Below are positions 35,771-48,249 of a DNA stretch of 64,000 bases, piece after piece. The stretch lies in assembly GCA_963921795.1 (NCBI GenBank), contig OY997661.1, forward strand, positions 37,502,820 to 37,566,819, read 5' to 3'. The notes under the pieces were generated by a model. That model ran no database searches and was not told the DNA's origin. It saw only the letters and a list, made by a program, of their open reading frames with translations. This stretch comes from Nannobrachium achirus. Taxonomy: Eukaryota; Chordata; Actinopteri; Myctophiformes; Myctophidae. Position numbers and translations under genes: made by a program. The stretch's first letter is position 1, and each line of letters opens with the position of its first letter.

Positions 35771-36489
35771 TATGCCTTTATTGATAGGACAGTAGACTGA
35801 CTTGAAATGGGTAGTGACATGCAGCAAAGGTCATCGTCATCGGAATCCAAACCTGCAACACACTGTCAGGCATCAGAGGTAATGGTTGACCCAAATGTAT
35901 GGCTATGTTTAATATATTGTTTAATATATTTTTATTTCAATGTTATTAGTTACTATACACACAAAAGTGCTTAAAATCTTAACAGTATAAATTCACAGGA
36001 TTCATTTTCATTTACATGTAGGTTTATAGTGGGCAGATAGGGTTCGGTAGCTTCCTAAAAGACTCTTTTGTCTGAACCTTTGATGGAACTGACATGTGGA
36101 TGATAAGAAAAAAAAAAATAAGATAAGAAAAGTATCCTGGAAGGTCTGGAGTCAGGACTGTTAACATTCTATAAAGGGATGGCATAAAAGGGATATTTAA
36201 CTTAATAGGAAAAAAATCTTACTCATGAGCTTATGTAGATCTGCTATTTTCTCAATATTTCTCTGTGGAACTGAGTCAAACTAAATGTAATGCCTAAGTT
36301 CAAATGTGATTATTTGGGGGGGGGTGTCGCGACCTGAAAAAGTTGAGAAGCACTGATGTACAGTAAGCGATTATTCCTACCGTAGGAGACAGTGTCACAT
36401 AAATTAGAAGGCGTGGCTTGTGATTGGCTGGAGCGGAGGTCTGGAGCGCTCGGCTGTGGTCACTTGGATCGCACGGATGTGAATGTTAA

Positions 36490-36610
36490 CCTCTATGCCT
36501 AAACCTAACCCAAACCCTAACCTCAGTAAAGCTATGCCTAACTCTAACCCTAACCCTAACCTTAACCTCAGTAAAACTATACCTAAACCTAACCCTAACC
36601 TCAGTAACCC
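36490..36610. repeat. Interstitial telomere-like repeat
   Basis: Clusters of CCCTAA (ctaaccctaaccctaacc) interspersed with cctcagtaaaactat, giving a minisatellite of about 55 bp, in the unit-A-only segment. Confidence 0.8.
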
Positions 36611-37862
36611 TGACGCTGGCTGAATGGAAAAGAAGTCCTCCTTCCTCCACCGTCTCCAACGTTTGGAATAATAGCGTACAGTAACCTGCAGGCATATCAT
36701 CACTAACAGCTGGATTTGCTAACACAACTGTAGATCTACAAGCTCGCAAAATGGTGATTTTCACTATACTGTTGTACAAATTGGCCTATATAGAACAAGG
36801 CCAGGGGTCAGCAACCTTTTTGACATGAAGTGTCATGTTTTTATTTTCTTGATGGTCAGTGTGCTGTGCAATGTTAAGTGCAACGTTAAGTTTACTTATG
36901 AGTTATGACATGACACCACATCAAAATTAAATATGATATAACTGATATAGTTCTTCAATCAGGACATTTTAATGAACATTAGAGCAATAACCCACTTATC
37001 TCCCAGACTCCCTCCCACCCAGTCAGAGTGCATCAGAGTTGGATGAATGTAGAATTATGTGCAGTAATTTGCATACGGATGTGAGGGGACTTAATTTAAT
37101 TGACTACATTTTTTACATTTTATTTTAAAAGAAAATTCCGCCAGTGTGCCAGTGATCACCCTCCCCTGTGCCAATGTTTGCACCCTATGGTGCCTATAAG
37201 GTTGCCTACCCATGCAGTAGGCAGGGCTTCAGCATTTCCTGTTGTGGCAGTTTACTTACTTGGTATGTTTCTGAGCTCTTGCGATCAAAACAACACCTTG
37301 TCACCTCCCACTGAAATGAGCCTAGCTGTCTCTTTCCTGTTGTGCAACTGCCACATTTTAACCCTTTTAGAATTGGAAAGCATCTGTGCCACTTTAGATT
37401 TTAACCACTTTAACTATCATGTTATACTTTAGCTATTCAGAAATATCAGATATACAAGCTTGAAAATTGTTGTGAAAATTTGCTTTTTAATTTAAAGGGA
37501 ACACTATTTTTGAGATGGGGGTCGGCGGCCAAATTCATAATTTTCGGGGGCCTTGACATGAAAGGATTTGAGCATCACTGATATACTGTAGCAAAACATA
37601 TGTTTTTCAGAGAACTGTTAGGATTTAGAAGACATTTAGAATCGACCTCAGTCTAAATGGGTCAATCCATTTAAACCTGTTACACCATTTTATGTTGTTG
37701 TGACACGCTTCTGTGTCATTTTAATTGTTGCCACATTGTATCGCTGTTGTTGTTGTCGGGCAGAAAGCTCTTTATCTCCATATTCTAACTCTCTCCCCCT
37801 ATACATCACCTGTACACACCAAAATCGATCATATGACAGCATCACACAAAAGTATAAAAAAA

Positions 37863-37925
37863 TAGCAGATCTACAAGCTCAAAACGCAGTGCGAAGTAAC
37901 GCGTTTTGAGCTTCTAGATCTGCTA
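37863..37925. repeat. 63-bp palindrome, family member
   Basis: tagcagatctacaagctcaa, aacgc, 13-nt loop and inverse arm, one mismatch. Followed by gctatttttgtctc, as after the copies at 41777 and 46868. Confidence 0.93.
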
Positions 37926-37959
37926 CTATTGCTATTTTTGTCTCCACCAGCCGGAAGGC

Positions 37960-38900
37960 ATGGGGAGAAACTATGTTATCGTCTCGTCTGTCCGTGTGTC
38001 CGTCCGTGTGTCCGTGTGTCCGTGTGTCCGTCCATCCATTTTGTTACCAGCTAATCTCCGGCACCATTGGCCCGGTCGCTGCCAAACTGTGCACACAAAC
38101 TCCCTGGATGCCAATTCAGAACCTCTGTCCCACATTTTTCACATGGGCCTGTTCTAGCGCCACCAGGAGGCCGATTACGCAAAACTAACTTTTGGCCAGT
38201 AAAATATTGTTTTTGTCCAAAAATCACGCAAATCGGTAGACAGTATATCTACAGTCATGTGATTGACATGGACCTGTCTGATTTTCCATATTTCATCCTG
38301 ATTGGCTAAAACTGGCTTCCAAATTTTGCAGGATTGGTCTGTTTTGAATAAAATGCCTGAAATCATGAACACAGTGTGTGATTATTTTGAAATTGTGCAT
38401 GCACATTCCCAATAGGCCGAGGAATAAATGCCACTTACACATTTCAAATCAGCCTCATGGTGGCGCTATAACAGGCCGATTCGTGTTTTTACCTATAATT
38501 CCACTGATCTGTGTACAACTTTGTATGTGCACACCCAAGAGGCGAAGGAAAAACCTTTGCTCTGCATTTTTCATATCTGCCTTTTATAGCGCCACTTTGG
38601 ACAGAATTACTTAAATCATGAACGCAGCTTGTGATTACAGAGACATTCTGCATGCACATTCCCACTAGGTCAAGGAACAAATGCCACTCTTTTCACATTG
38701 GCCTGTTATAGTGCCACCAGCAGGTCGACTTTTGCTAAACGATTTTTTGGAACAAAATGCCTCAAATCATGCATGCGTCACATGTTGGTCACATTGCCGT
38801 TAAAGACCAAAGAAGACATGGCACCCTTTTCACATTTAGCGCCACCAGGACCTACCTGGCCTGGTGGAGACCTGTGCTCGGAAGAGCACTGCTTCTAGTT
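37960..38900 (+). repeat. Dispersed repeat with gcgccaccagg and atcacgcaaatcgg words
   Basis: Contains a gtccgtcc microsatellite, then several cycles of a roughly 250-bp theme: gcgccaccagg, aaatcacgcaaatcgg, a direction to acagtatatctacagtc and cacattccca. Related words in the hairpin-ended repeat suggest a common family. Non-coding. Confidence 0.6.
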
Positions 38901-39092
38901 TAATCTGAATTCTGAAAAGTAACTTGACAGATTATAGGCTATACCAACATAATTTATTTTTTCTTCTTTTTATATATATATTTATATATTATTTTTTTCT
39001 AGAAAACTTAAGGTAGGATTTTGAAGGCGTTTTTTTTTATCGTCCTCAGGTCTAAATCCAAGCATATGGGCCCAACATTCAGAAAAAAGATT

Positions 39093-39318
39093 GCAGATCT
39101 ACAAGCTCACAATGTGTTGCAACACAACATGTAGGCAGTGATGGATATCTTCATAATAATTCCATCTACAGTATATTGTTCTGTCTGTCTGTCACTGTCT
39201 ACCAAGAGAGGTTGATACAAAGGAAGCATTTGCTCTTACAGTACATATTAGCACATTCTGTCCCTTTCTACATTCTACTTTCTGCATTGCATTTCAAGCT
39301 TGTGGATCTCCTACTTTT
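39093..39318. repeat. Palindromic motif arms spread around a 180-bp insert, unit A
   Basis: gcagatctacaagctcacaa at 39093 and aagcttgtggatctcctac at 39297 face each other across about 180 bp. The family may therefore be termini as well as a compact hairpin. Confidence 0.6.
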
Positions 39319-39593
39319 TATGCTCGTGTGACGCTGTTGTGTGATCAAGTAGGGCAGGGCCGTTAATTCACGAAAAAACACAAAAAGTTAAAACAGAGAT
39401 AAGAGGCCTCTGCCCCACAGCAACAATATTCTACATTGAAACACAAAATGAACACAAAGTCTATTCTGACTTAAGTAGCTTCTTAACATTGCTGGCCATT
39501 TTGGAGGAATAATGTAGTACGTAAACTTTGTCAGTTAAAGTCAGAGCTGGATCCCTGAATTGGCCTGGAAAACCCCCTTTGCTCATTTTAGTT

Positions 39594-40476
39594 CCCTGCC
39601 GGCTAAAAAATATATATATATAAAAAAAAAAAAAACATACTCCTGTACCTCTGCAGTGAATGGGTACCCCCTTTTGAGAAACACAGACCTAGCTCACACA
39701 AATGCATCACAGCCCTGAGTTAAGATTACAGAACAAGAAAGGCCTGATCATTACCGGTATATTCACATCTTTATTTCTTTACCTGGGGTTCTAGTATCTG
39801 AGGGGAGATGGTTCTATATAATTGGATGAATGAAAGTTTCTTTAATAAAAGCCAAACTTTCAGCCACATGACCTTCATCAGGCAAGTCAAAACAAGAAAG
39901 AAAGGATGAAGCTCAAATAATGTAAGCCCCATAACCTATGAAAGGACCCTCGTATACGGCAGGAGTGTCCAAAGTGCGGCCCGGGTTAGGGTTAGGCCCG
40001 CCAGCACCGTCAAACAAGAACATTTTCCCAGAGTATAATTTGCCAGGATTCCTTGTTCTCTGTTGTCTCATTCTGAAGGGGTCAAAGAAAGATTTTTTTC
40101 CCTGAATGCCTGGTTCCAGGCTGAGTTATTTGTGTTTTGTCCAGAGCACCCATCTGACAAAAAGACTGTTGATATTAAATATTGAGGATGATAGTTAAAT
40201 AGAATTGCAATGCAGTGCATGTACAGTATGTGACTTATTATGGTCTGACCAAAAGTACATTATGTCATGAGATAGAGTCAGCCCTTGGGTGTCTTAATAT
40301 GTTTTAATGTGGCCCCCTTTCAAAAACGTTTGGGCACCCCTGCGCTACGGATTGGTACGTTTTCAAGCTGTGTGTCCCAACAAATATCTCTAAAACAATA
40401 ATATGTCCCAGTATTCAACATTACCACTTTACCAGTATTCAACATTCACTTCAAAATATATATATTTTTTAAATTC
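39594..40476. other. Spacer between segmental duplicates; no gene
   Basis: Holds the second hammerhead-like repeat and a short telomeric run gggttagggttagg at 39986-39999, and otherwise anonymous sequence. Confidence 0.45.
39695..39892 (-). repeat. Dispersed repeat with hammerhead-like words, copy 2
   Basis: Copy of 34247-34380 with about 60 bp inserted (cctgatcattaccggtatat onward). Confidence 0.55.
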
Positions 40477-41776
40477 TATGCCTTTATTGATAGGACAGTA
40501 GACCGACTTGAAATGGGGAGTGACACGCAGTAAAGGTCATCGTGATTGGAAACCAAACCTGCAACACGCTGTCAGGCAGTTAGTGGAGTTAATGGTTGAC
40601 CCAAATGTATGGCTATGTTTAATTATATTGTTTAATATATTTTTATTTCAATGTTATTAGTTACTATACACACAAAAGTGCTTAAAATATTAACAGTGTA
40701 ATTTCACAGGATTCATTTTCATTTCCATGTAGGCTTATAGTGGGCAGATAGGGTTCGGTAGCTTCCTAAAAGACTCTTTTGTCTGAACTGACATGTGGAT
40801 GATAAGAAGAAAAACAAATAAGAAAAGAAAAGTATCCTGGAAGGTCTGGAGTCACGACTGTTAACATTCTATAAAGGGATAAAGGGATATGGCATGAAAG
40901 GGATATTTAACTTAATAGGAAACAATTCTTACGAGGTGTTGTGAGCTTGTAGATCTGCTATTTTTCAGCAACCTTTTTGACATGAAGTGTCATGTTTTTA
41001 TTTTCTTGATGGCCAGTGTGCTGTGCAATGTTAAGTGCAACGTTAAGTTTACTTATGAGTTGACATGACACCACATCAAAATAAATATATAAATATATAA
41101 ATAAATAAAAATTCTATAACTGAAATAGTTCTTCAATCAGGATATTTTAATGAAGAGCATTTTAATGAAGAGCAATAACCCACTTATCTCCCAGACTCCC
41201 TCCCACCCAGTCAGAGTGCATCAGAGTTGGATGAATGTAGAATTATGTGCAGTAATTTGCATATGGATGTGAGGGGACTTCATGTAATTGACTACATTTT
41301 TTAAAAGAAAAATCCTCCAGTGTGCCATGTGATCACCCTCCCCTGTGTCAATGTTTGTACCCTACGGTGCCTATAAAAGGTTGCCTACCCATGCAGTAGG
41401 CAGGGCTTCAGCATTTCCTGTTGTGGCGGTTTACTTATTTGGTATGTTTCTTTAGCTCTTGCGATCAAAACACCACCTTTTCGCCTCCCGCTGAAATGAG
41501 ACTAGCTGTCTCTTTCCTGTTGTGCAACTGCCACATTTTAACCCTTTTAGAATTGGAAAGCATCTGTGCCACTTTAGATTTTAACCACTTTAACTATCAT
41601 GTTATACTTTAGCTATTCAGAAATATCAGATATACAAGCTTGTAAACTGTTGGGAAAATTTGCAATTTAATTTAAAGGGAACATTATTTTTGAGATGGGG
41701 GTCGGTGGCCAAATTCATATAATTTTCCTTGACATGAAATCGATCATATGACAGCGTCACACAAAAGTATAAAAAA

Positions 41777-41839
41777 TAGCAGATCCACAAGCTCAAAACG
41801 CAGTGCGAAGTAACACGTTTTGAGCTTCTAGATCTGCTA
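41777..41839. repeat. 63-bp palindrome, duplicate of 37863-37925
   Basis: Same element in unit B with a few substitutions. Confidence 0.93.
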
Positions 41840-43044
41840 CTATTGCTATTTTTGTCTCCACCAGCCGGAAGGCATGGGGAGAAACTATGTTTTCGTCTCC
41901 GTCTGTCCGTCTGTCTGTCCGTCCGTCCGTGTGTCCGTGTGTCCATCCATCCAGTTTGTTACCAGCTAATCTCCGGCACCATTGGCCCGGTCACTACCAA
42001 ACTGTGCACACACACTCCCTGGATGCCAATTCAGAACCTCTGTCCCACATTTTTCACATGGGCGCCACCAGGAGGCCGATTACGCAAAACAAGCTTTTGG
42101 CCAGTAATAATATTGTTTTTGTCCAAAAATCACGCAAATCGGTAGACAGTATCTCTACAGTCATGTGATTGACATGGATTGATTGACATTGATTGACATT
42201 TCATCCTGATTGGCTAAAACTGGCTTCCAAATTTTGCAGGATTGGTCCGTTTTGAATAAAATGCCCGAAATCATGAACACAGTGTGTGATTATTTTGAAA
42301 TTGTTCATGCACATTCCCAATAGGCCGAGGAATAAATGCCACTTTATTTCAAATCAGCCTCATGGTGGCGCTATAACAGGCCGATTTGTGTTTTTACCTA
42401 TAATTCCACTGATAGTGTACAACTTTGTATCTGCACTCCCTAGAGGCGAAGGAAAAACCTTTGCCCTGCATTTTTCATATCTGCCCTTTTTAGCAGAGGC
42501 TATATAAAAAGAAAATCCTATAATTCCTTGAGATTTTACCCAAAAATCATGCAAATCAGTACACAGTATCTCTATAGGCATGTGATCAAGACGGCTCTGT
42601 CCAATATTTCATAATCCATCTTAATTGGCTAACATTGGCTTCCAAAGTTTGCCGAATTGTCCCACTTTGGACAAACTTACTTAAATCATGAACGCAGCTT
42701 GTGATTACAGAGACATTCTGCAGGCACATTCCCACTAGGTCAAGGAACAAATGCCACTCTTTTCACATTGGCCTGTTATAGTGCCACCAGCAGGTCGACT
42801 TTTGCTAAACAAATTTTTGGAACAAAATGCCTCAAATCATGCATGCGTCACATTGCCGTTAAAGACCAAAGAAGACATGGCACCCTTTTCACATTTAGAG
42901 GTAGCAGGACCTACTGTACCTGGCCTTTTTTTATTATTATTATTTTTTTCTAGAAAACTTAAGGCAGGATTTTGAAAGCTTTTTTTTTATCGTACTCAGT
43001 TCTAAATCCAAGCATAAGGGCCCAACATAAAAAAAAAAAAGATT

Positions 43045-43266
43045 GCAGATCTACAAGCTCACAATGTGGTGCAACACAACATGTAGACAGTGATGGACAT
43101 CTTCATAATAATTCCATCTACAGTATATTGGTCTGTCTGTCTGTCTACCAAGAGAGGTTGACAAAAAGGAAGCATTTGCTCTTACAGTACATATTAGCAC
43201 ACTCTGTCCCTATCTACAAGCCCAAAGCGTCCCTTTGCATTGCATTTCAAGCTTGTGGATCTCCTA
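43045..43266. repeat. Palindromic motif arms around a spacer, unit B
   Basis: Duplicate of 39093-39318. Confidence 0.6.
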
Positions 43267-43656
43267 CTTTTTATGCTCGTGTGATGCTGTTGTGTGATCA
43301 AGTAGGGCAGGGCCGTTAATTCACGAAAAAACTCAAAAGGTTAAAACAGAGATAAGAGGCCTCTGCCCGACAGCAACAATATTCTACATTGAAACATATA
43401 ATGCACACAAAGTCTATTCTGACTTCATAAGTAGCTTCGTAACATTGCTGGCCATTTTGGAGGAATAATGTAGTACGTAAACTTTGTCAGTTAAAGTCAG
43501 AGCTGGATCCCTGAATTGGCCTGGAAAAACCCCTTTGCTCATTTTAGTTTTACCAGTCGCACCAATGAACTGCATCGGCGGAGGAGGTCTAGTGTGTGCA
43601 ACACCGCGTGCATGGACATGTATGAATGGCCGCGCGCGTGCACGACGGATGTGCAC

Positions 43657-43855
43657 AGTGGTGCAAAGTAACTAAGTACATTTACTTAAGTACTGTACGA
43701 TTTTGAGATATTTGTAGGCTACTTTACTTGAGTATTTCCTATTTCCAATATTTTTACTTATACTACCAACCTTCTTGGATCCAAATATTGTATACTTTTA
43801 CACCACCACATTTATTTGAAAACTTTAGTTACTAGTTACTTTGTAGATTGATTAT
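43657..43855 (+). repeat. Common fish repeat (gtggtgcaaagtaactaagt)
   Basis: gtggtgcaaagtaactaagt, acatttacttaagtac, ctttacttgagtatttcc and tacttttacaccaccaca in the order I know from abundant teleost MITEs. An inverted fragment lies at 54640-54722. Confidence 0.7.
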
Positions 43856-43912
43856 TATTACAAAATGTATAATAACCACTTCATCCCTATATACATTTCG
43901 GCCTTTTGAAAA

Positions 43913-43970
43913 TAGCCGATCTACAAGCATGCAACACATTCTGAGCTTGTAGATCTGCTATTTTCTAATG
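43913..43970. repeat. 58-bp imperfect palindrome, family member
   Basis: tagccgatctacaagcatgc ... gagcttgtagatctgcta, flanked by aaaa/tttt as at 46868. Confidence 0.9.
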
Positions 43971-44007
43971 TTTTTATACTTTCTAATATTGTTATACATA
44001 TGAATAA

Positions 44008-44430
<423 letters not shown>

Positions 44431-44764
44431 GTTTTATAATAATATATGACTATTGATTGAATTACTTCCAGAAAACCCTGGACTAGTAGTAGTAATTGCC
44501 GTAAACAACAAAGGTAATCGTAGCTCTCCAGGGAGGAGATGGCGGGTCGCTTTGTCTCATATTCTTACTTCCAAGTCACTCTGTGGACTCTAAAGTCATG
44601 GATGGTGATTTATCTCTACATGCTATGGCTCAACTGTTACAGCGCTTCTGTCACAGGTTGGTAAAGTAACCGTTAATTGAATTAGCTCCTTTTGGAACCT
44701 CTCCCTACACTATGCGGAGGGACTAGGAGAGGTTCCGAAAGGAGCACATCTGTCACAGGCATAC

Positions 44765-45778
44765 CTTTGGTTCAACTGTATTGATATATTCAATGACGTA
44801 TAAATGTCTGGGCCTAACCTTAGATGAGCATTTTAACTTAAAGGAAGGTATTCAATTCTTATTCTACGGGTTCAGCTGATAGAGCTTTGGGGTCAATTCT
44901 GAATAAGGTGAAAGCCTGTAAAGATTTAGGATATCATACATACAGTACACACAATTATATCAGTCTTGTGTGTGTCCTCTCTCAGATTATGCTCATGTAT
45001 GGGGCTTCCATGAAAATGAAAATTCAAACAAAATTCAAAATAGAGCCATGCGATCATTTCTTGGAATCCATAAGCTTACGCCAGTTTTGGCCATTAGTGG
45101 AGATATGGGATAGATGACTGTAAATATAAGACATAAAGGTGAGATGATGAGACTGTGGAATAGACTTGTTAAAATGCCTGACGACAGATTAACGAAAAAT
45201 ACTTTAACTGGGTGGCTATCCCTGGTCCAACGAAGTGAAATCTTTTTTTTATGAATAATTCTTCATTCATTTATTTAAATAGATTATGTTGTAATATTCA
45301 TGAATTGCAGAATTATATGTTCCATATTATAAAGAGAGTTGGTCTGTTGACTTATGGAGTAACCCAAAACTTATAACATATCGTCTTATTACGAAGGTTT
45401 ATGGTCCTGAACCATATGTCACGCAGAATGTATCTAAGAGTCAAAGGTCGTTTTGTGCCGAATTACATTCGGGGACCTTAACATTGGCTTTGGAGACAGG
45501 TAGATTCAATGGGACTCCTGAGGAGGACAGAGTTTGTTTGTTGTGATTTGGAGGAAATTGAAAATGAGGTTAATTTCTTGTTTTATTGTCCATTATATGA
45601 TGAATTAAGACATCAATTATTTGGTAAAATGACATCTATTTGTGTTAACTTTTTTTGGTTGGACGATTATGAAAGACTTGAATTAGGTTTTAGTAAAGGA
45701 ATTTTCTTTTTGGCAGATTATGTGTGTAAGGCTTGGAAAAAAGACCAAGTGTTGTGTTTGTTTGTTTGTTTTTGTTAA
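44765..45778 (+). pseudogene. LINE reverse-transcriptase ORF, C-terminal remnant
   Basis: In shifting frames: YKCLGLTLDEHF, ADRALGSILNKVKACKDLGY, then RAMRSFLGIHKL, LAISGDMGW, MMRLWNRLVKMPDDRLTKN and finally the intact frame at 45509-45778 with FVCCDLEEIENEVNFLFYCP and LYDELRHQLF, plus FSKGIFFLADYVCKAWKK. The order matches the post-RT tail of a fish non-LTR retrotransposon whose C-terminus bears a Cys-rich knuckle. The clade is uncertain. It is 5'-truncated and frameshifted several times. Confidence 0.78.
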
Positions 45779-46041
45779 TTTGTTTTTATTTTTAAATGTA
45801 TACCTGTATGGTACCAATAACATGATTTCTATGTATGTGGGTCAGTGACGTGACGCCCCCAAAAATGTTTTTTAAAAAAACTTTAAATAGCAGGCATAAA
45901 AATTATTTACTTTTGTTCTACTCACTCTCAACTTTATGGAAACACATTTTGTTTTTAGATATTTTATTGGAATCAGACTTTATTCAGCAGTTTGTTGTAC
46001 GTGCCTAAAATCGTCATATGGTGTGACATGACAATAATTGT

Positions 46042-46401
46042 TCATAAAATGAAAATGGAGTACACCTTTCTTAAGTTACTCACTTTATCAAAGTCCTTTA
46101 TCATAACTAACCTGTGATCCACTATAGTTTTGTGAAAATTAATTAAATCTGTATTTATTTTCATAATCAACACTCTGTGTGAGGCCCATGTTGTCGATCT
46201 TTCAACATATTTTAAATTTATTCTGACAAAACTTTCTCTAAAATTACACAAATATTTGTGACTCTTCCTGATACTATTTTCTATGTAATCCATAAAATCT
46301 TTTTTGGTTTCATCATTAATAAAGGTATGATTTTTCACTATTTGGAATGTCACACCAAATGATTTAGTGTCACACTGTATGATTATATCTTCATGTGTCA
46401 A
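46042..46401 (-). other. AT-rich 119-codon open frame inside the putative transposon
   Basis: Open frame with no recognisable domain. It overlaps two copies of the repeated motif, which argues against coding. Listed because it is the longest frame in the element. Confidence 0.2.
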
Positions 46402-46867
46402 AGCAAATTGTGTTTTAACCTACCTATTAGTGAGTACTGAACTTTACTGATTGATTAAACAATTACCCAGGAAAAACAGCAACAGTAAAATTGCTTTAAC
46501 ATTAAATAACATGGCCTTAATATTTCGGAACAGGATATTATTGTAGGGCTTTAACATGGGATAACAAAGAATTGTAGTAGAGGGATGATGAGGATGTGCA
46601 CAGGAATGCTACGCACACCTAAGTCTTCTGCTGGCCCACGGCAGAAGGATCTTAAAGAGACAATAAGGTACATAGCCACAATGGGAGCCAAGGCAACATT
46701 TTATTAACACCAATTAGTGGAAACAGAACTTAGCATTCAGGTGAATTGTTTTTTTCCGAAGTCTCCTGAACTTGAACACAGCATTTTGTATTGAAAAAAT
46801 GTATTTAGGAATCATGACATTACACCACATCTCCACTAGCTAAAGAGTGCTGGGTTGCGCAACTCCG

Positions 46868-46930
46868 AAAATAGCTGATCTACAAGCTCTCGCAGCACGA
46901 CACGTTGAGAGCTTGTAGATCAGCTATTTT
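46868..46930. repeat. Palindrome with perfect 24-bp arms, family member
   Basis: aaaatagctgatctacaagc, tctc, short loop and exact inverse. Confidence 0.95.
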
Positions 46931-47008
46931 CGCTATTTTTGTCTCGGGTCCTACCTTAACACTGTCCAGTCCAGTGAGTGAAAGTACAAAAGCATTAGAT
47001 TAGATTAG

Positions 47009-47045
47009 ACAAGACAAGACAAGACAAGACAAGACAAGACAAGAC
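47009..47045. repeat. (ACAAG)n microsatellite
   Basis: Seven or more pentanucleotides; it ends the coding-like part of the adjacent exon. Confidence 0.95.
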
Positions 47046-47394
47046 ATTTAGAGTAGACTGTATATTGTACATCAGCCAGTCATATTTGGTGAGGGTAGCA
47101 AACCGGCTGCCTTGTTGCGGTTCTGCTATGCCACAGACAACTTCCTGCTCTTCGTAGAAAATGCAGTCTCGCCCCTTTGGCCCGACAAAACCATTTTTTA
47201 CTTTTCCAATTTGATTCATGCAGTTTATCTCTAGCCCCTCCTTATTAATGGTAACAATCTACCTCACACATGGCTTTCCCTCATATTTGATTATGACCAA
47301 CTGTCCTTGTGTGTATTCATCTGAAGAGGTGTCTGAATCCTCAGCTTGGGCCTCTCCAATAGATGCACTTGTGTCCAGCACCTGAGTAGAAGAC
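47046..47394 (-). pseudogene. Decayed exon with a Tudor-like or similar small domain
   Basis: From an acceptor ctcctcctgaag the frame reads an acidic linker (EAQAEDSDTSSDEYTQG), then QLVIIKYEGKPC, a stop, IVTINKEGLEINCM, GPKGRDCIFYEEQEVVCGI and ATLTKYDW. The pattern of a small beta domain (V..KYEGK..G.V....E..EI.CM....D.I.Y....V...I) recalls domains in repetitive fish ORFs of unknown function. One stop interrupts it. Upstream putative exons at 47492-47560 and 48160-48249 carry canonical donors. Function unknown. Confidence 0.5.
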
Positions 47395-47491
47395 CTTCAG
47401 GAGGAGACATTTAAATGTCATTTATTTGTCAGGTAGATTGTTCTTAGTAGTAAAATGTAATTACTAGCAAGTTTGCCAAGCATATACTCAC

Positions 47492-47560
47492 TGAGCTCCG
47501 GAAGCTGTTTTGGGCCTGCAGCTGAGCTGGGAAGGAGGCAGTTCTGCAGATGGGCCACCA
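47492..47560 (-). pseudogene. Putative 69-bp exon of the same decayed gene
   Basis: Acceptor ttcttccttaactaag and donor GTGAGT frame a short Pro/Ser-rich peptide (GGPSAELPPSQLS). Supported by splice signals only. Confidence 0.4.
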
Positions 47561-48159
47561 CTTAGTTAAGGAAGAAAAGGAATGAATCGATGACAATGGA
47601 ATGAAAAGGAATGAATCGATGACAATGGAATGTATAGTTTAAGACGAAGAGAAAATAATGTTTAGATTGAAACAATATGTTAAGGTTTCTGTGAAGGGGT
47701 TTCTGCTCTGTCTGATGAATTTGAAGTATCACTGAATGAATCTAAATTACATTTTATGTAAAAATGTTTAAAACAAATGTTTAAATGGACAAAAGAAACA
47801 TGGGACTTTGTTATTTATTGTTATATCTGTAGGAAAATACAGTATATATCATATGGTGTGACAATCAAGTCATATGGCGTGACAAGCAGACACGTCACAC
47901 CATTATGATGAAGTGTCACACCATATTACGTTTTCTGCATTTAGGTTTACCTTGAGGCTACTATGTACACATTAGCATGCTAACAACATGCTAGCTATAT
48001 CAAAGCAACCTAGATTTACATGGAATTATGACCAAAACTTCAAATAACTTAAGCTTTTTGTAATGAAAAGGTGTCACACCAACAGACATCCAAAAGTGCC
48101 ACACTTGTCAAAGTTTCAACAAGATGGCATTTCATGAAAATGTTAAAATCATAACTCAC

Positions 48160-48249
48160 CTCAGACACCTGTCTTGCAGTTGTGCTGGGAGTGCTGAATA
48201 GCCTTACAGAAGAAGGACCTCTCTAGCCAATAGGTGTCCAAATAATTGC
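48160..48249 (-). pseudogene. Putative upstream exon of the same decayed gene
   Basis: Acceptor ttaaacag and donor CTGAG|GTGAGT. No frame is clearly right. Confidence 0.3.

Larger units (their letters stand above)
35771..39593. repeat. Diverged segmental duplication, unit A
   Basis: Aligned in order with 40477-43549 by eye. It starts tatgcctttattgatagg and ends gctcattttagtt. Extra sequence in unit A at about 36245-36800 is missing from unit B, where one palindrome half stands in its place. Confidence 0.9.
40477..43549. repeat. Diverged segmental duplication, unit B
   Basis: Counterpart of unit A, shorter through deletions at about 40965 (over 500 bp) and about 41745. Confidence 0.9.

Noticed and set aside
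36403..36779. Arg/Leu-repeat frames on the minus strand
   Set aside because: They translate the telomere-like minisatellite.
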